The position numbers and the translations under genes are program-made. Below, piece by piece: positions 38,364 to 50,080 of a stretch of 64,000 bases of DNA. The DNA is from Arcuatula senhousia (taxonomy: Eukaryota > Mollusca > Bivalvia > Mytilida > Mytilidae). The DNA lies in the NCBI GenBank assembly GCA_963971305.1, contig OZ020306.1:34989512-35053511 (forward strand), written 5' to 3'. Position 1 is the first letter of the stretch. Each line of letters opens with the position of its first letter. The notes below the pieces were generated by a model, which had not been told where the DNA came from, ran no database searches, and saw only the letters and a program-made list of their open reading frames with translations.

Positions 38364-38558
38364 ATGGGTCAAGATTTTGGTTTGGGAGATGAATTGAAAT
38401 CATATGTATACCGGGCTTGGAAGCTTAAAACAGATATAGATGTACAGCTTGTTCTGATTGGTGATCATAAAATCGCTACCATTGTCTGTGATGGATGCCT
38501 TAAAATTTATGGCTTCACAGATCTACGCAGCATTAAAACAAAATCTGAAAACCACTAA
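38364..38558 (+). pseudogene. Possible captured exon inside element B
   Basis: The frame reads MGQDFGLGDELKSYVYRAW and VQLVLIGDHKIATIVCDGC, and has a more protein-like composition than its flanks. A CAATTTACAG sequence directly before the ATG looks like a 3' splice site. Sixty-five codons then reach a stop. It lies between the termini of a Mutator-like element, and such elements often pick up host gene pieces. I recognise no family, so this may be chance. Confidence 0.3.
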
Positions 38559-38689
38559 ATTGGTTGCAGCGCAAATGTGCCAGAAGAAATCCAAATATGT
38601 TTCAGTTAAATTTAGATTTAGTTTTTTATGCCCACTTGTATTATAAAGATTAATAAAGTGTTATGTCTCTTTATTAATTATCGATTTGC

Positions 38690-39000
38690 CGTAACAGTAA
38701 TTGCCATATTAATAGCGATGTTAGCATGAAGTGCCCGCGAGAGCGGAGAGCTCTTCAGCAAGTTCCCGCAAAAAATTTGCCTAATGCTGATATTGATTTT
38801 TTTTTCGTCTGGATATGCTTCTCATAGTTTATACTTATTTGCCCAATGCATCTCGTCCCAAAATGAATGTTCTAGAAAATGAACTGATATCAAATCCAAA
38901 CAAAAATAACAACGATGACTTCAGATCTTATTTGACTACTTCTATTAAAATCAAACTGTTTATTCGTTAATAAAAACTATGTTAACAAGACAAATATGCT
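38690..39000 (+). repeat. Repeat family F fragment (inside element B)
   Basis: It matches the reverse complement of about 51,180-51,640: GAGAGCTCT, TTTGCCTAATGCTGATATTG, ATCTCGTCC..AA and TTCTAGAAAATGAAC occur in the same order. Its frame begins MNVLENE, as in the other copy, but is broken early. Confidence 0.55.
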
Positions 39001-40129
39001 TAATATTTAAGACATTGTGTCTTCAGCTCAAAATAATGATCAATTATCTGAATCAAAACATTTCATTCGAGTTACTCGGAAACGCACATCGCTTGTTTTT
39101 TAGAAAAAGATAACAACGATTTTACATCAAAAGTGTCTATGTCTTTTCAGGAATGGGGTCTTTTAGACCTTTTATTCTAAATTTTAAACAAATTTATTCC
39201 ACAATTGATACGAGGAACTCCGTCATATGAGGGCAAAAAAGAGTATCCATCTGTGCTTGTTCATGTTGTACGGGGGAAGCCTTTTTCAACTCAAAATGAT
39301 ACAAAACTGATCAACTTATACTTAAGCTGCATGTGCTGTGCTCGTATCTTAGGGCAATGCCTATCTCATATTAAGAAAATTCTTATTGTTACAACTTACG
39401 GTGGTAATGACTCAGTCGCCGTCCCGTCATCTGTTTCCAATTTTCATCTCTGCCGTAACGATAAGAATTTCTTATTGTAATATTGTTACGGTTTTGCTCG
39501 AATTGCGGAAACCTTATCATGTGCCTTTAATAAAATCATGAATCTTGAAAAATCTAAGGAAGGTGAGAACTTGAGAAAAGGAAAACGTATCAACTAATTG
39601 CATGATATTGAGGACATTTTGTTTATTACTTACTAGTGACATATACATGTATTGGGGGATTCGTGATGCAAGAACACGATTTATCCCAAATTTTCACATA
39701 TCGGTTTCACACGGCACCAAAAATGTTGTCAGGTTCACGTTGCAACGTGTGCAAAATGTGAAACCACACTTGGATATCTATCAAACAACATAGTTAATGG
39801 ATTGATATGACCTCAGGTGAGTATGTGTTGTATGAATAGGTAATTGATCGTTACATTTAGCGGTTAATAAATGAAACTGAGTACAAAATGAAAAATAAAG
39901 TTATGGTCAAATAAACGCTCGAGGATATTTCTTGATCTCAACGATGGCCTAGGGCCATCACCTCATTACGACAATTTATTACGCAAAATATAGTCCTATA
40001 AAAAACGAAAGTAGTATATAAATCTACAAATTGGTAACAAAACGAATCTTTGGATGGTAAATAATGAATCCTATCTAGATAAATAGTATAATTTAATTAT
40101 TCGACTAAACTTTCATTGTATCTGCAGTC

Positions 40130-41245
40130 TAAGCACAAAAATAACAATGTACATTGATATAAACATAAGGTTACCTAAGGCCCCCAAAATAATATAATAA
40201 TTTGCATTGGTGTAAACCATTTATAACCTGAGCCTACCTATACTAAATAAATTGTAATGAACAAAAGATTACCTGAGGCCTACTAAAGCAATATTCAATG
40301 GTGTAAACCATTGGTATATCTATTGGTGTCCTCTCAATTGTAATGATTTATTAATTTATAATTGATACAATGTATACGATTCTTCATCATTATTGTTTGT
40401 ACTGTCATTGCCCCTTGAGGGTCCATAATTGGTCAATAAACTTGTATTCTTGTATTCTTGGTATAACTATAGCAATATACTTTTAAGTTGACCGTTGATT
40501 ACCCAAGGCCCCCCTATAGCAATATACATTGAAGTTAACCATTGATTACACAAGGCCCCCCATAGCAATATACATTGCAGTTTATCATTGATTACCCAAG
40601 GCCCTTATAGCAAAATGCATTGAAGTTAACCATTGATTACCCAAGGCCCCCTATAGCAGTATACATTGTTGTTAACAATTGATTACCCAAGGGCCCCTAT
40701 AGCAATATACATTGAAGTTAACGATTAATTACCCAAGGCCCCCTATAGCAGTATGCATTGAAGTTAACCAGTGATTACCCAAGGGCCCCTATAGCAATAT
40801 ACATTACAGTTTATCATTGATTACCCAAGGCCCCCTATAGCAATATACATTGAAGCTTACCATTGATTACCCGAGGCCCCCTATAGCAATATACATTGAA
40901 TTTAACCATTGATTACCCAAGGGCCCTAATAGCAATATAAATTGAAGTTTACCATTGATTACCCAAGGCCCCTATAGCAATATACATTGAAGTTAACCAT
41001 TGATTACCCAAGGCCCCCTATAGCAGTATACACTGAAGTTAACCATTGGTTGCCTGAGGCCCCTTATAGCAATATACATTGAAGTTAACTTTTGATTACC
41101 CAAGGTTTCCTTCCTATAGCAGTATACATTGAAGTTAACCATTGGTTACCTGAGGCCCCCTATAGCAATATACATTGAAGTTAACCATTGGTTACCCAAG
41201 ACCTCTTATAATAGCAACCACATTTATGTAAACCATTTGTTACAT
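40130..41245 (+). repeat. ~46-bp satellite array, left arm of element C
   Basis: About two dozen units read ATTGATTACCCAAGG, CCCCCTATAGCAATA and TACATTGAAGTTAACC with small changes (markers 40,587, 40,632 and 40,678). A LINE-like tail interrupts the outer part near 40,385-40,460. This is a spacer-free tandem repeat and not a CRISPR array. Confidence 0.85.
40385..40460 (+). repeat. Possible LINE 3' tail
   Basis: A GTACTGTCATTGCCCCTTG phrase, AATAAAC and then repeats of TTGTATTC follow in order, the usual look of a 5'-truncated non-LTR retrotransposon ending in a short simple repeat. Only the last ~75 bp are present. Confidence 0.4.
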
Positions 41246-41379
41246 GATGCCCGCTATAAGATTGTAAATTGAAGTAAATGACGAAACGCGCTTCAGGCAT
41301 AGCAAAATTTATTGTCTGGAACTTTGTTGTAATTTTTATTTTTGATACCCTAGGTCCTATGTTGATATATATTAAAATA

Positions 41380-41680
41380 GAAAATAATGAGATGTGGAAT
41401 ACATGTACGCGACACAGCCCACAATCAAGCGACAATTCAGAAAAACCACAATGGACAACCGCCAGCATCCTTCAACGAGGCCATTTGGCATTTCTCGCGG
41501 TTCTGTAATTGGCCCATGGTCTAAATTAACTGCATATAATTCAAATCCAGTCCTGAAATAGTCACAGATAGACACCCGGCTTCTTAAACAAGGAACAGAA
41601 AACATCAAAAAGACAAGAACATACGAAGGCTTTGTCAAAGATTCTTTGCTTAGGCCAAACAAATAAGTATGTGTGTTTAC
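41380..41680 (-). repeat. Repeat family E, copy 2, with an open frame
   Basis: Minus-strand copy of the sequence at 35,190-35,500. The frame includes ESLTKPSYVLVFLMFSVP and ICDYFRTGFELYAVNLDHGP and stays open over about 100 codons. It lies inside element C. A short further piece (CACTTATTCCACGTCTCGG) occurs near 44,755. Confidence 0.65.
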
Positions 41681-41689
41681 TGTCACATG

Positions 41690-43020
41690 CTGAAAAAAAT
41701 TAGGGTCGGTAGGTAGGAAATTATTTTTTTTTATAATTTTTTTTACCTTGAGCCTATGGGGGCAGCTTTGTGACTTTAATAGTGCTTAATGGAAAATGCT
41801 CAAAAAAACTTTAGGGTAGGGGGGTAAAAATTAGGTAGGGTAGGGTGACAGTAAACTCACCTACTTTTTTTTTTGGCCTTAGGACAGGCACATATAATAA
41901 ACTAGTTTTTTAGGGCCCAACCTTCCCCCTATCAATATTCATAGACAAAGCACAAAAACTAAACACACAATATAAATCAAATCGATCAAAGTCCAATTCC
42001 ACTAGAGAGAACATAAGACAAAAAAAACAACAAGAACAAACAAAAGGACGGTAAAGGAACTCTCTAAAGAACACTCGCTGTTACTGACAGCTAGCTGAGA
42101 ATCATCAATCGACTGATGTAAAAAAGTCAAACATATCGATTTTAAATCCGACACAACACTTCAAACAATACTGATTTAGTGAAGTGTCATCACACAAAAC
42201 CTTGATCGCTATTATGCTTTAAAATGACAATTGTAAAAACGTTTATGATCGAAGTTTTAAGGTAAGTATCAAGTTATCAATATTTCTGCCAAAAAACACT
42301 AAATTCAAAGATTTAACCAAAATATTCAATTCATATCCTTTTGAATTTTAAAATTCTTAGATTTTGAAGCCAATTTTTCATTTCTAATGGATTGCTTTTA
42401 AACTTGTGAGCTTTATAAAAAAACTTTACCATAAGATTCAGGATGTGATATTCCTTTCACTATCAGAAAACGACGTGTACAATTAGATTTTTCAATAAGA
42501 GATCGATACTTGTAGAAGAATTTTGAATTTTTTTTTTACTAATTTGTGGTATCGATAACCTAAAAGTAATGTTTGGTTACTTCAGGCTCCCTAGAAGTAT
42601 TTATAATGTCATGAACCATTTGTAAAGCAAACACGGGGGTAACCTCTATTATAAAGGTAAGGACATATTGCGACAAAAAAATTGTCTACTTTTTAGGGTC
42701 TTCATTATGTGAAAATATCAGATGTTGCATATATGATATGGTGTACTTTTCACACATGTACGTAGTAACATGCCAAAACCTGCATAACATCGCTTAAAAA
42801 GGCATTTTTAGGTTACCTCAAAAGACTTAAAATTATATAATTAATTTATAAAATCTGCAATTCATTACCATGAATTAGCTTTCAATGATTATAACAAACA
42901 AGTTATAAATCTCGTTTGTAGCTACATGTATAAATCTTATTTTTATTCGGTATTTCCTATTCCTGATTTTGTCTGCTTGATAGTTTATGAATATTCTTAA
43001 GTTTGTAACAATAAATATGC
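41690..43020. other. Central part of element C without recognised genes
   Basis: This lies between the two satellite arrays. It contains AT-rich sequence, a TTAGGGTAGGGGGGTAAAAATTAG-like G-rich patch split over 41,810-41,850, and no open frame of note. Confidence 0.45.
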
Positions 43021-43029
43021 TAAAGGTGG

Positions 43030-44735
43030 TCTTAGGTATCCCATGCTTTAAATCTATGCCGTTGCTTTAGCATTATATGGGATCTTAGGTAACCAATTGT
43101 TAACTCCAATGTATATTGCTATAGAGAGCAAACATTGTTTATTTCTGAATGTATTTACTGTAAGGGGCCTCAGGTAACCAATTGTTTATTTCAATGTACA
43201 CTGCTGTAGGGGGTCGAAGGTAACATGTTCAATGCTATAGGAGGCCTTGGGTAACCAATGGTAAACTTCATTGTATATTGCTTTAGGGGGCCTCCGGTAA
43301 CCAATGGTAAATTTCAATGTATATTGTGATAGGAAACCTTGGGTAACCAATGTACACCGTCATAGGGGGCCTTAGGTAACCAATCATTTACTTCAATTTA
43401 CAATCTTATAGTGGACATCATGTAACAAATGGTTTACACAAATGTCGTTGCTATTAGAGGTCTTGGGTAACCAATTGTTAACTTCAATGTATATTGCAAT
43501 AGGGGGCCTCAGGTAACCAATGGTTAACTTCAATGTATACTGCTATAGGGGGCCTTGGGTAATCAATGGTTAACTTCAATGTATATTGCTATAGGGGGCC
43601 TTGGGTAATCAATGGTAAACTTCAATGTATACTGCTATAAGGGCCCTTGGGTAATCAATGGTTAACTTCAATGTATACTGCTATAGGGGGCCTTGGGTAA
43701 TCAATATACATTAAATTCAATGTATATTGCTATAGGAGGCCTTGGGTAATCAATGGTAAACTTCAATGTATATTGCTATAGGGGGCCTTGGGTAATCAAT
43801 GATAATCTGCAATGTATATTGCTATAGGGGGTCTCGGGTAATCAATGGTTAACTTCAATGTATATTGCTACAGGGGGCCTCAGGTAACCAAATGTTTATT
43901 TCAATGCATATTTCTATAGGGGGTCTTAGGTAGCCTATCGTTTATTCTAATTTATATTGATATAGTGGGTCTCAGGTAACAAAAAGTTTACATCAATGCT
44001 GTTGCAATAGGGGGGCCTCAAGTAACCAATGATTAACTTCAATGTATATTGTTATAGGGGGCCTCCGGTAACCAATGGTAAATTTCAATGTATATTGTGA
44101 TAGGAAGCCTCGGGTAATCAATGTACACCGCCATAGGGGGCCTTAGGTAACCAATCATTTACTTCAATTTACAATCTTATAGTGGGCATGATGTAACCAA
44201 TGTTTTACATAAATGTCGTTGCAATAGGGGCCTTGGGTAACCAATGATTAACTTCAATGTGCAATCTTATAGTGGGCATCATGTAACCAATGGTTTACAT
44301 AAATGTCGTTGCAATAGGGGCCTTGGGTAACCAATGGTTAACTTCAATTGTATATTGTTATAGGGGGTCTCAGGTAACCAATGGTTAACTTCAATGCACA
44401 ATCTTATAGTGGGCATCATGTTACCAATGGTTTACATAAATGTCGTTGCTATAGGGGGCCTCCGGTAACCAATGGTAAACGTCTATGTATATTGTTATAG
44501 GAAGCCTCAGTCAACCAATGGTTAACTTCAATGTTACGTATACTGCAATAGGGGGCCTTAGGTAAGCACTCATTTACTTCAATTTACAATCTTATAGTGG
44601 ACATGATGTAACCAATGGTAAACATAAATGTCGTTGCTATAGGGGGCCTTGGGTAACCAATGGTAAACTTCAATGTATATTGTTATAGGAGGCCTTGGGT
44701 AACCAATGATTTAATGTATATTTCTATAGGGGCTT
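43030..44735 (-). repeat. ~46-bp satellite array, right arm of element C
   Basis: More than 30 units of CAATGTATATTGC, TATAGGGGGCC and TTGGGTAATCAATGG type, the reverse complement of the left array. Higher-order blocks that include TTACAATCTTATAGTGG and AATGTCGTTGC are repeated (e.g. at ~43,390, ~44,165, ~44,270, ~44,400 and ~44,585), so part of the array expanded by blocks. Confidence 0.85.
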
Positions 44736-45014
44736 AACGTCAATGCCGTGTACACTTATTCCACGTCTCGGTTATCTTCTACTGAATGTATAGGGCTTCG
44801 GTAACCAACTGATATCCGGGCTATTTATATGGATGTACAATATATAGGGGCATGACAAATTCGAATGCTTATTTGAACGTATATTTATAAATGTAGCATC
44901 CAAGGTAATCAAATATATAAATATAAGACCTTCTTGTATATATGTTTTTTGTTTTTTATGTATTGTGTATTTGTTTTCATTTATATCATATAATGTATAC
45001 CTTGATATTTTTGA

Positions 45015-45105
45015 GGCCCACAATGAAAATTAGACTAGTTCTAATTGGGTTAGCCTCTTTGAATAAAGCATTTACTTACTTACTTACTTACTTACTTACT
45101 AGGTA
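45015..45105 (+). repeat. Possible LINE 3' tail with (TTAC)n
   Basis: GCCCACAATGAAAATTAG and AATAAAGCATT are followed by eight or so TTAC units, the form of a truncated non-LTR retrotransposon end. It is nested in the right end of element C. Confidence 0.4.
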
Positions 45106-45449
45106 ACCGAATATTTATATAATGTATCCATGTCTAAATAAACTTCCGTTGAGGAAGGCCGTGAGGCCGAAACGTCCGGAAAACTGTCATAGTTTTTAAC
45201 ATATCATGGTATAGCGTCTAAGGTAACCAAATGTATATTATATGTCTTTTGGGGACTATTAAGGAGCCTAGAGTTATCGAATATTTTTTTAGATATAATT
45301 TACTTATACGTATCTATAGGTGGCCTGGGGTAACTAATGGTTCATTTGTTAAAAGTGAAAGTAGGAAAACCCTACGCCGAAGCACTATTTTTTTCTTGAT
45401 GGCCCCAGGCCATCGTTGAGATCAAGAAATATCCTCGAGCCAAATAAAC

Positions 45450-46121
45450 CGGAAGAAGATGTCTGAAATTTAGGTGTGCTCTATATCATAAAGATTTGCA
45501 TTTTCATAGATCTAGAAACTTTATCAAAACCTATAGAAGAAGCAAAGATGCTTTTCTTTATCTTTATACTATATTTATTGTATTTTATTGGACAATTTGC
45601 GTGCTTATACATTTTTAAAATGTACATATGCAATATAAATTTAACACACAAAATCAAGCACACCATTTTTTTAAACCGGAAATCAAATGGACAGTCGGAA
45701 CTCCTTTTTCTTCTTGATTGAGACGAAACGTGTATTGACTTTGTTTTAAAGAATTATCAGGTAAAAGATCGTGATTTATTTATTTGGAAAGAATGAAAGA
45801 TAAAAGAAAACGATTTCAACTGCGACATTTTTTGAAAGACGACTAAACATTTTCTTGACTCATTTAAATGATTCTAGAAGTAAGAGTCAAATACTGTTCG
45901 GAATACCTTTGCGGCTTTCTAAAAGAAAAGAGGCTCAAGAAAACACATACATGTATCCTATAATTTCACTAAGACATTGCCTTCAAAGCTTGCAGTAGCA
46001 TAATTCAAATATAATATGGCGTAGGCTTTAGCCTAAAATCGGACGAAGTCAAAAATAATAAAAATAAATATTTGAATAATTATATGTCAATGATTAAAAG
46101 CCCCTTCTTTTATTTTAGTCT
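45450..46121. other. Sequence between elements C and A
   Basis: About 670 bp of AT-rich sequence separates the two elements. A GCCTAAAATCGGACGAAGTC phrase near 46,030 resembles part of repeat F at 51,100. No gene is supported. Confidence 0.35.
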
Positions 46122-46403
46122 TATATTTTAGGCACAGGATACGGTTACGGCAAATTTGGACAAAACCGTAACAATAAACAATTCTTATTGTTACGGCAAA
46201 GACGAAAATCGGAAACGGATGACGGACGGAGACCGAATCATTTACGACCGTAACAATAAGAATTTTCTTATTATTACGGCACTTGTAGTTACGGCAAATC
46301 GATATTGTGACGATGTGAAATAAGTGACATATAACATTTCTTAACTCATATAATACAAGCAGCGAAAAATTCTAATAACCTTAATTCAACAGAAGCGTCA
46401 AGT

Positions 46404-46825
46404 TGGTTACTTATTCCCTATTCCTTATTCCTTATTTAAATAAAGAATAAGTAACTGGTTACTTATTCCTTATTAAAAAAAACCTTCTAGATAAGGAATA
46501 AGTAACTGGTTACTTATTCCTTATTCTAAAAATCACCAAATAAGGAATAAGTAACTGGTTACTTATTCTCTATTCCTGATTCCTTATTTAAATAAGGAAT
46601 AAGTAACTGGTTACTTATTCCTTATTCTGAAAATCACTAAATAAGGAATAAGTAACTGGTTACTTATTCTCTATTCCCGATTCCTTATTTAAATAAGGAA
46701 TAAGTAACTGGTTACTTATTCCTTATTAAAAAACCCTTCTAAATAAGGAATAAGTAACTGGTTACTTATTCCTTATTCTAAAAACCTCTAAATAAGGAAT
46801 AAGTAACTGGTTACTTATTCTTTAA
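46404..46825 (+). repeat. Palindromic minisatellite, left arm of element A
   Basis: Repeats of AATAAGGAATAAGTAAC joined by TG to GTTACTTATTCCTTATT. Each unit is itself a near-perfect ~36-bp palindrome, separated by short AAAAACCTTCTA- or CTAAAAATCACTAA-type spacers. The sequence can fold at many levels. Confidence 0.85.
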
Positions 46826-47252
46826 CAATGGTAACCTTTAAAAGTAATACAAGTTTTAAGCGTAGAATAAATTTGCACAACATTTTAATAATCATAAAGT
46901 TTTTTCTTCTCATAATTTACTTGTGATCTTAATAAGCCGTTTAGAATTATATGTAAATAACCAAAAAATTAAAAGCCAAGGGAAATAACTACAACATTAT
47001 TGAATCATTTGTGAATAATTATAAACAAATATTTTTTTCATAATGGCCTTCGGCATCCTCAAAAATAGAGCGAGATATAATCCCAATTTTACGTATTTTT
47101 AAACAGAACAAAAGAAAAAAAGTAACAAGCGTAAGCTGCAGAATCCAGACAACAAGGCCTATCTAAATAAACTAGTATATAAAGAATTCAATTACAAATA
47201 CAAATTCAATTCTGATATGTAAAACATTTTCCGCATTCCGCTATAACCAATT
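46823..47252 (+). repeat. Inner inverted arm, left
   Basis: It reads from ACAATGGTAACCTTTAAAAG to GCATTCCGCTATAACCAATT and matches the reverse complement of 48,870-49,290 with few differences. One difference is a short GCATCC insertion near 47,052. No coding potential is seen. Confidence 0.8.
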
Positions 47253-47344
47253 TCGGTTTGGAAGAGCACAGTATCCGGTCTTTATAATACAACCGAATGA
47301 AAATTATCCTATGTGTCTGATTAGCAGAGGCGGCCGATCCAGCA

Positions 47345-48870
47345 GGGATGTTGATTTCGATTTCAACTCGGTTGGCTACAATCAGCCGATATCGGACCGA
47401 TTGTAATCGATAGGGGAGATATCGAGGTATTTAACCTATATCGCCGATAGTGTTTAATCTCGACTGTTCCGATTATGGAGAGGCTGCGATTTTAACTAAA
47501 AGTGTCTAAGGGTGGGTCCCTTCGACCTCGATTTCAACTCGGTTGGCTACGATCAGCCGATATCGGACCGATTGTAATCGATAGGGAACCGTCGAGATTA
47601 AACACTATCGGCGATATAGGTTAAATACCTCGATATCTCCCCTATGATTACAATCGGTCCGATATCGGCTGATCGTAGCCAACCGAGTTGAAATCGAGGT
47701 CGAAGGGACCCACCCTTAGACACTTTTAGTTAAAATCGCAGCCTATCCCTAATCGGAACAGTCGAGATTATACACTATCGGCGATATAGGTTTAATACCT
47801 CGATATATCCCCTATCGATTACAATCGGTCCGATATCGGCTGATCGTAGCCAACCGAGTTGAAATCGAGGTCGAAGGGACCCACCCTTAGACACTTTTAG
47901 TTAAAATCGCAGCCTATCCCTAATCGGAACAGTCGAGATTAAACACTATCGGCGATATAGGTTAAATACCTCGATACCTCCCCTATCGATTACAATCGGT
48001 CCAATATCGGCTGATCGTAGCCAACCGAGTTGAAATCGAGGTCGAAGGGACCCATCCTTAGACACTTTTAGTTAAAATCGCAGCCTATCCCTAATCGGAA
48101 CAGTCGAGATTAAACACTATCGGCGATATAGGTTAAATACCTCAATATCTCCCCTATCGATTACAATCGGTCCGATATCGGCTGATCGTAGCCAACCGAG
48201 TTGAAATCAAGGTCGAAGGGACCCACCCTTAGACACTTTTAGTTAAAATCGCAGCCTATCCCTAATCGGAACAGTCGAGATTATACACTATCGGCGATAT
48301 AGGTTAAATACCCCGATATATCCCCTATCAATTACAATCGGTCTGATATCGGCTGATCGTAGCCAACCGAGTTGAAATCGAGGTCGAAGGGACCCACCCT
48401 TAGACACTTTTAGTTAAAATCGCAGCCTATCCCTAATCGGAACAGTCGAGATTATACACTATCGGCGATATAGGTTAAATACCCCGATATATCCCCTATC
48501 GATTACAATCGGTCCGATATCGGCTGATCGTAGCCAACCGAGTTGAAATCGAGGTCGAAGGGACCCACCCTTAGACACTTTTAGTTAAAATCGCAGCCTA
48601 TCCCTAATCGGAACAGTCCAGATTATACACTATCGGCGATATAGGTTAAATACCCCGATATATCCCCTATCGATTACAATCGGTCCGATATCGGCTGATC
48701 GTAGCCAACCGAGTTGAAATCGAGGTCGAAGGGACCCACCCTTAGACACTTTTAGTTAAAATCGCAGCCTATCCCTAATCGGAACAGTCGAGATTAAACA
48801 CTATCGGCTATATAGGTTAATTATTCCGATATCTCCCCTATCAATTACAATCGGTCCGATATCGGCTGAT
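47345..48870. repeat. 171-bp satellite array with an orientation switch
   Basis: About seven head-to-tail units at a strict 171-bp spacing (marker CGAAGGG at 47,701, 47,872, 48,043 and 48,214) run from ~47,590 to 48,870. One and a half units at 47,345-47,590 are inverted, so the array turns round near 47,590. Units contain GATTACAATCGGTCCGATAT and GGACCCACCCTTAGAC, and are richer in CpG and self-complementary ATCG words than the flanks. Units are nearly identical, so amplification is recent. Confidence 0.88.
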
Positions 48871-49290
48871 CAAATTGGTTATAGCGGAATGCGGAAAATG
48901 TTTTACATATCAGAATTGAATTTGTATTTGTAATTGAATTCTTTATATACTAGTTTATTTAGATAGGCCTTGTTGTCTGGATTCTGCAGCTTACGCTTGT
49001 TACTTTTTTTCTTTTGTTCTGTTTAAAAATACGTAAAATTGGGAATATATCTCGCTCTATTTTTGAGGCCATTATGAAAAAAATATTTGTTTATAATTAT
49101 TCACAAATGATTCAATAATGTTGTAGTTATTTCCCTTGGCTTTTAATTTTTTGGTTATTTACATATAATTCTGAACGGCTTATTAAGATCACAAGTAAAT
49201 TATGAGAAGAAAAAACTTTATGATTATTAAAATGTTGTGCACATTTTTTCTACGCTTAAAACTTGTATTACTTTTAAAGGTTACCATTGT
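48870..49290 (-). repeat. Inner inverted arm, right
   Basis: Reverse complement of 46,823-47,252, followed outward by the second palindromic minisatellite. Confidence 0.8.
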
Positions 49291-49612
49291 TAAAGAATAA
49301 GTAACCAATTACTTATTCCTTATTTAGAGGTTTTTAGAATAAGGAATAAGTAACCAGTTACTTATTCCGTATTTAGAAGTTTTTTTAATAAGGAATAAGT
49401 AACCAGTTACTTATTCCTTATTTAAATAAGGAATCGGGAATAGAGAATAAGTAACCAGTTACTTATTCCTTATTTAGTGATTTTTAGAATAAGGAATAAG
49501 TAACCAGTTACTTATTCCTTATTTAGAGGTTTTTAGAATAAGGAATAAGTAACCAGTTACTTATTCCTTATTTAAATAAGGAATAAGGAATAGGGAATAA
49601 GTAACCAACTTG
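49280..49612 (-). repeat. Palindromic minisatellite, right arm of element A
   Basis: Same palindromic units as 46,404-46,825 (AATAAGGAATAAGTAAC with CA joining GTTACTTATTCC), in mirror order. It has fewer units than the left arm. Confidence 0.85.
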
Positions 49613-49639
49613 ACGCTTCTTAATTCAACTCAAAGTAAT

Positions 49640-50080
49640 TTTGATAAGTTATGGCACATGCAACACAACCAATATGTGGTTTTCGGGTTTTCATTATATT
49701 CCAAGTAAAACCATTCAAGGCATCCATCTCAGACTACGGATGCCGCAGTGTGGATGTGCGTGCAAAAAAATGTGCAGTGGTTCAATACTGCATTTTTTCC
49801 CCTTACATCAACACGCATTTGAGTTCCTTAATTCCATCCTTCGGGGTAAAACCACTTTTCTGGACTTATGTAAATGTTTTTGTCAAAGATTTATGTCAAC
49901 AAGTCACTTGCCTCGGTCAAGTTGAGTTATGTTTTCGGTAACGATTTTATTGCCATCAATAAGAACAAGCGATACTTCTACATTTGTTTTAAGTATCCTT
50001 TTAAGCAAAAAATGTTAAAAAATTGCGAAAGAAGTCAATTTCAAAATATCTTATGTTTGGTAAATCTCTTACGCGAGATT
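49640..50080 (+). other. Segment unique to the right side of element A
   Basis: This ~440 bp is absent from the left side. Two overlapping frames are open for ~95 codons (starting at 49,641 and 49,651), a composition unlike the surrounding repeats. I recognise no family. It may be captured DNA or a segment the left arm has lost. Confidence 0.35.

Larger units (their letters stand above)
36620..39525. mobile_element. Mutator-like non-autonomous element B with a 9-bp target duplication
   Basis: The element starts GGCACAGGATTTG and ends with the complement of GGCACATGATAAGG. TTTAATAAA flanks both sides exactly (36,611-36,619 and 39,526-39,534). Inverted ends of ~150 bp contain near-palindromes built on CGTAACAATAAGAA. 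It shares these termini with element A at 46,131-50,237. A 9-bp duplication with long TIRs fits Mutator-like elements (MULEs). Inside lie a copy of repeat family R, a short open frame at 38,364-38,558 and a repeat F fragment. No transposase is seen. Confidence 0.85.
39917..45440. mobile_element. 5.5-kb fold-back element C with a 9-bp target duplication
   Basis: The ends are GCTCGAGGATATTTC and its complement, with ~44-bp near-identical inverted repeats that also contain a GATGGCC...GGCCATC hairpin. CAAATAAAC flanks both sides (39,908-39,916 and 45,441-45,449). Inside are two satellite arrays in opposite orientation, repeat E, and two LINE-like tails. The 9-bp duplication suggests a Mutator-type transposase, but the termini are not those of elements A and B. 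There is no transposase gene. Confidence 0.85.

Noticed and set aside
40130..44735. Regular short repeats resembling a CRISPR array
   Set aside because: Units follow each other without unique spacers, vary by point changes, and sit in a eukaryotic fold-back element; no cas-like genes.
47345..48870. 171-bp period as a centromeric alpha-satellite relative
   Set aside because: The period coincides, but the sequence and its position inside a transposable element give no link to primate alpha satellite or to a centromere.
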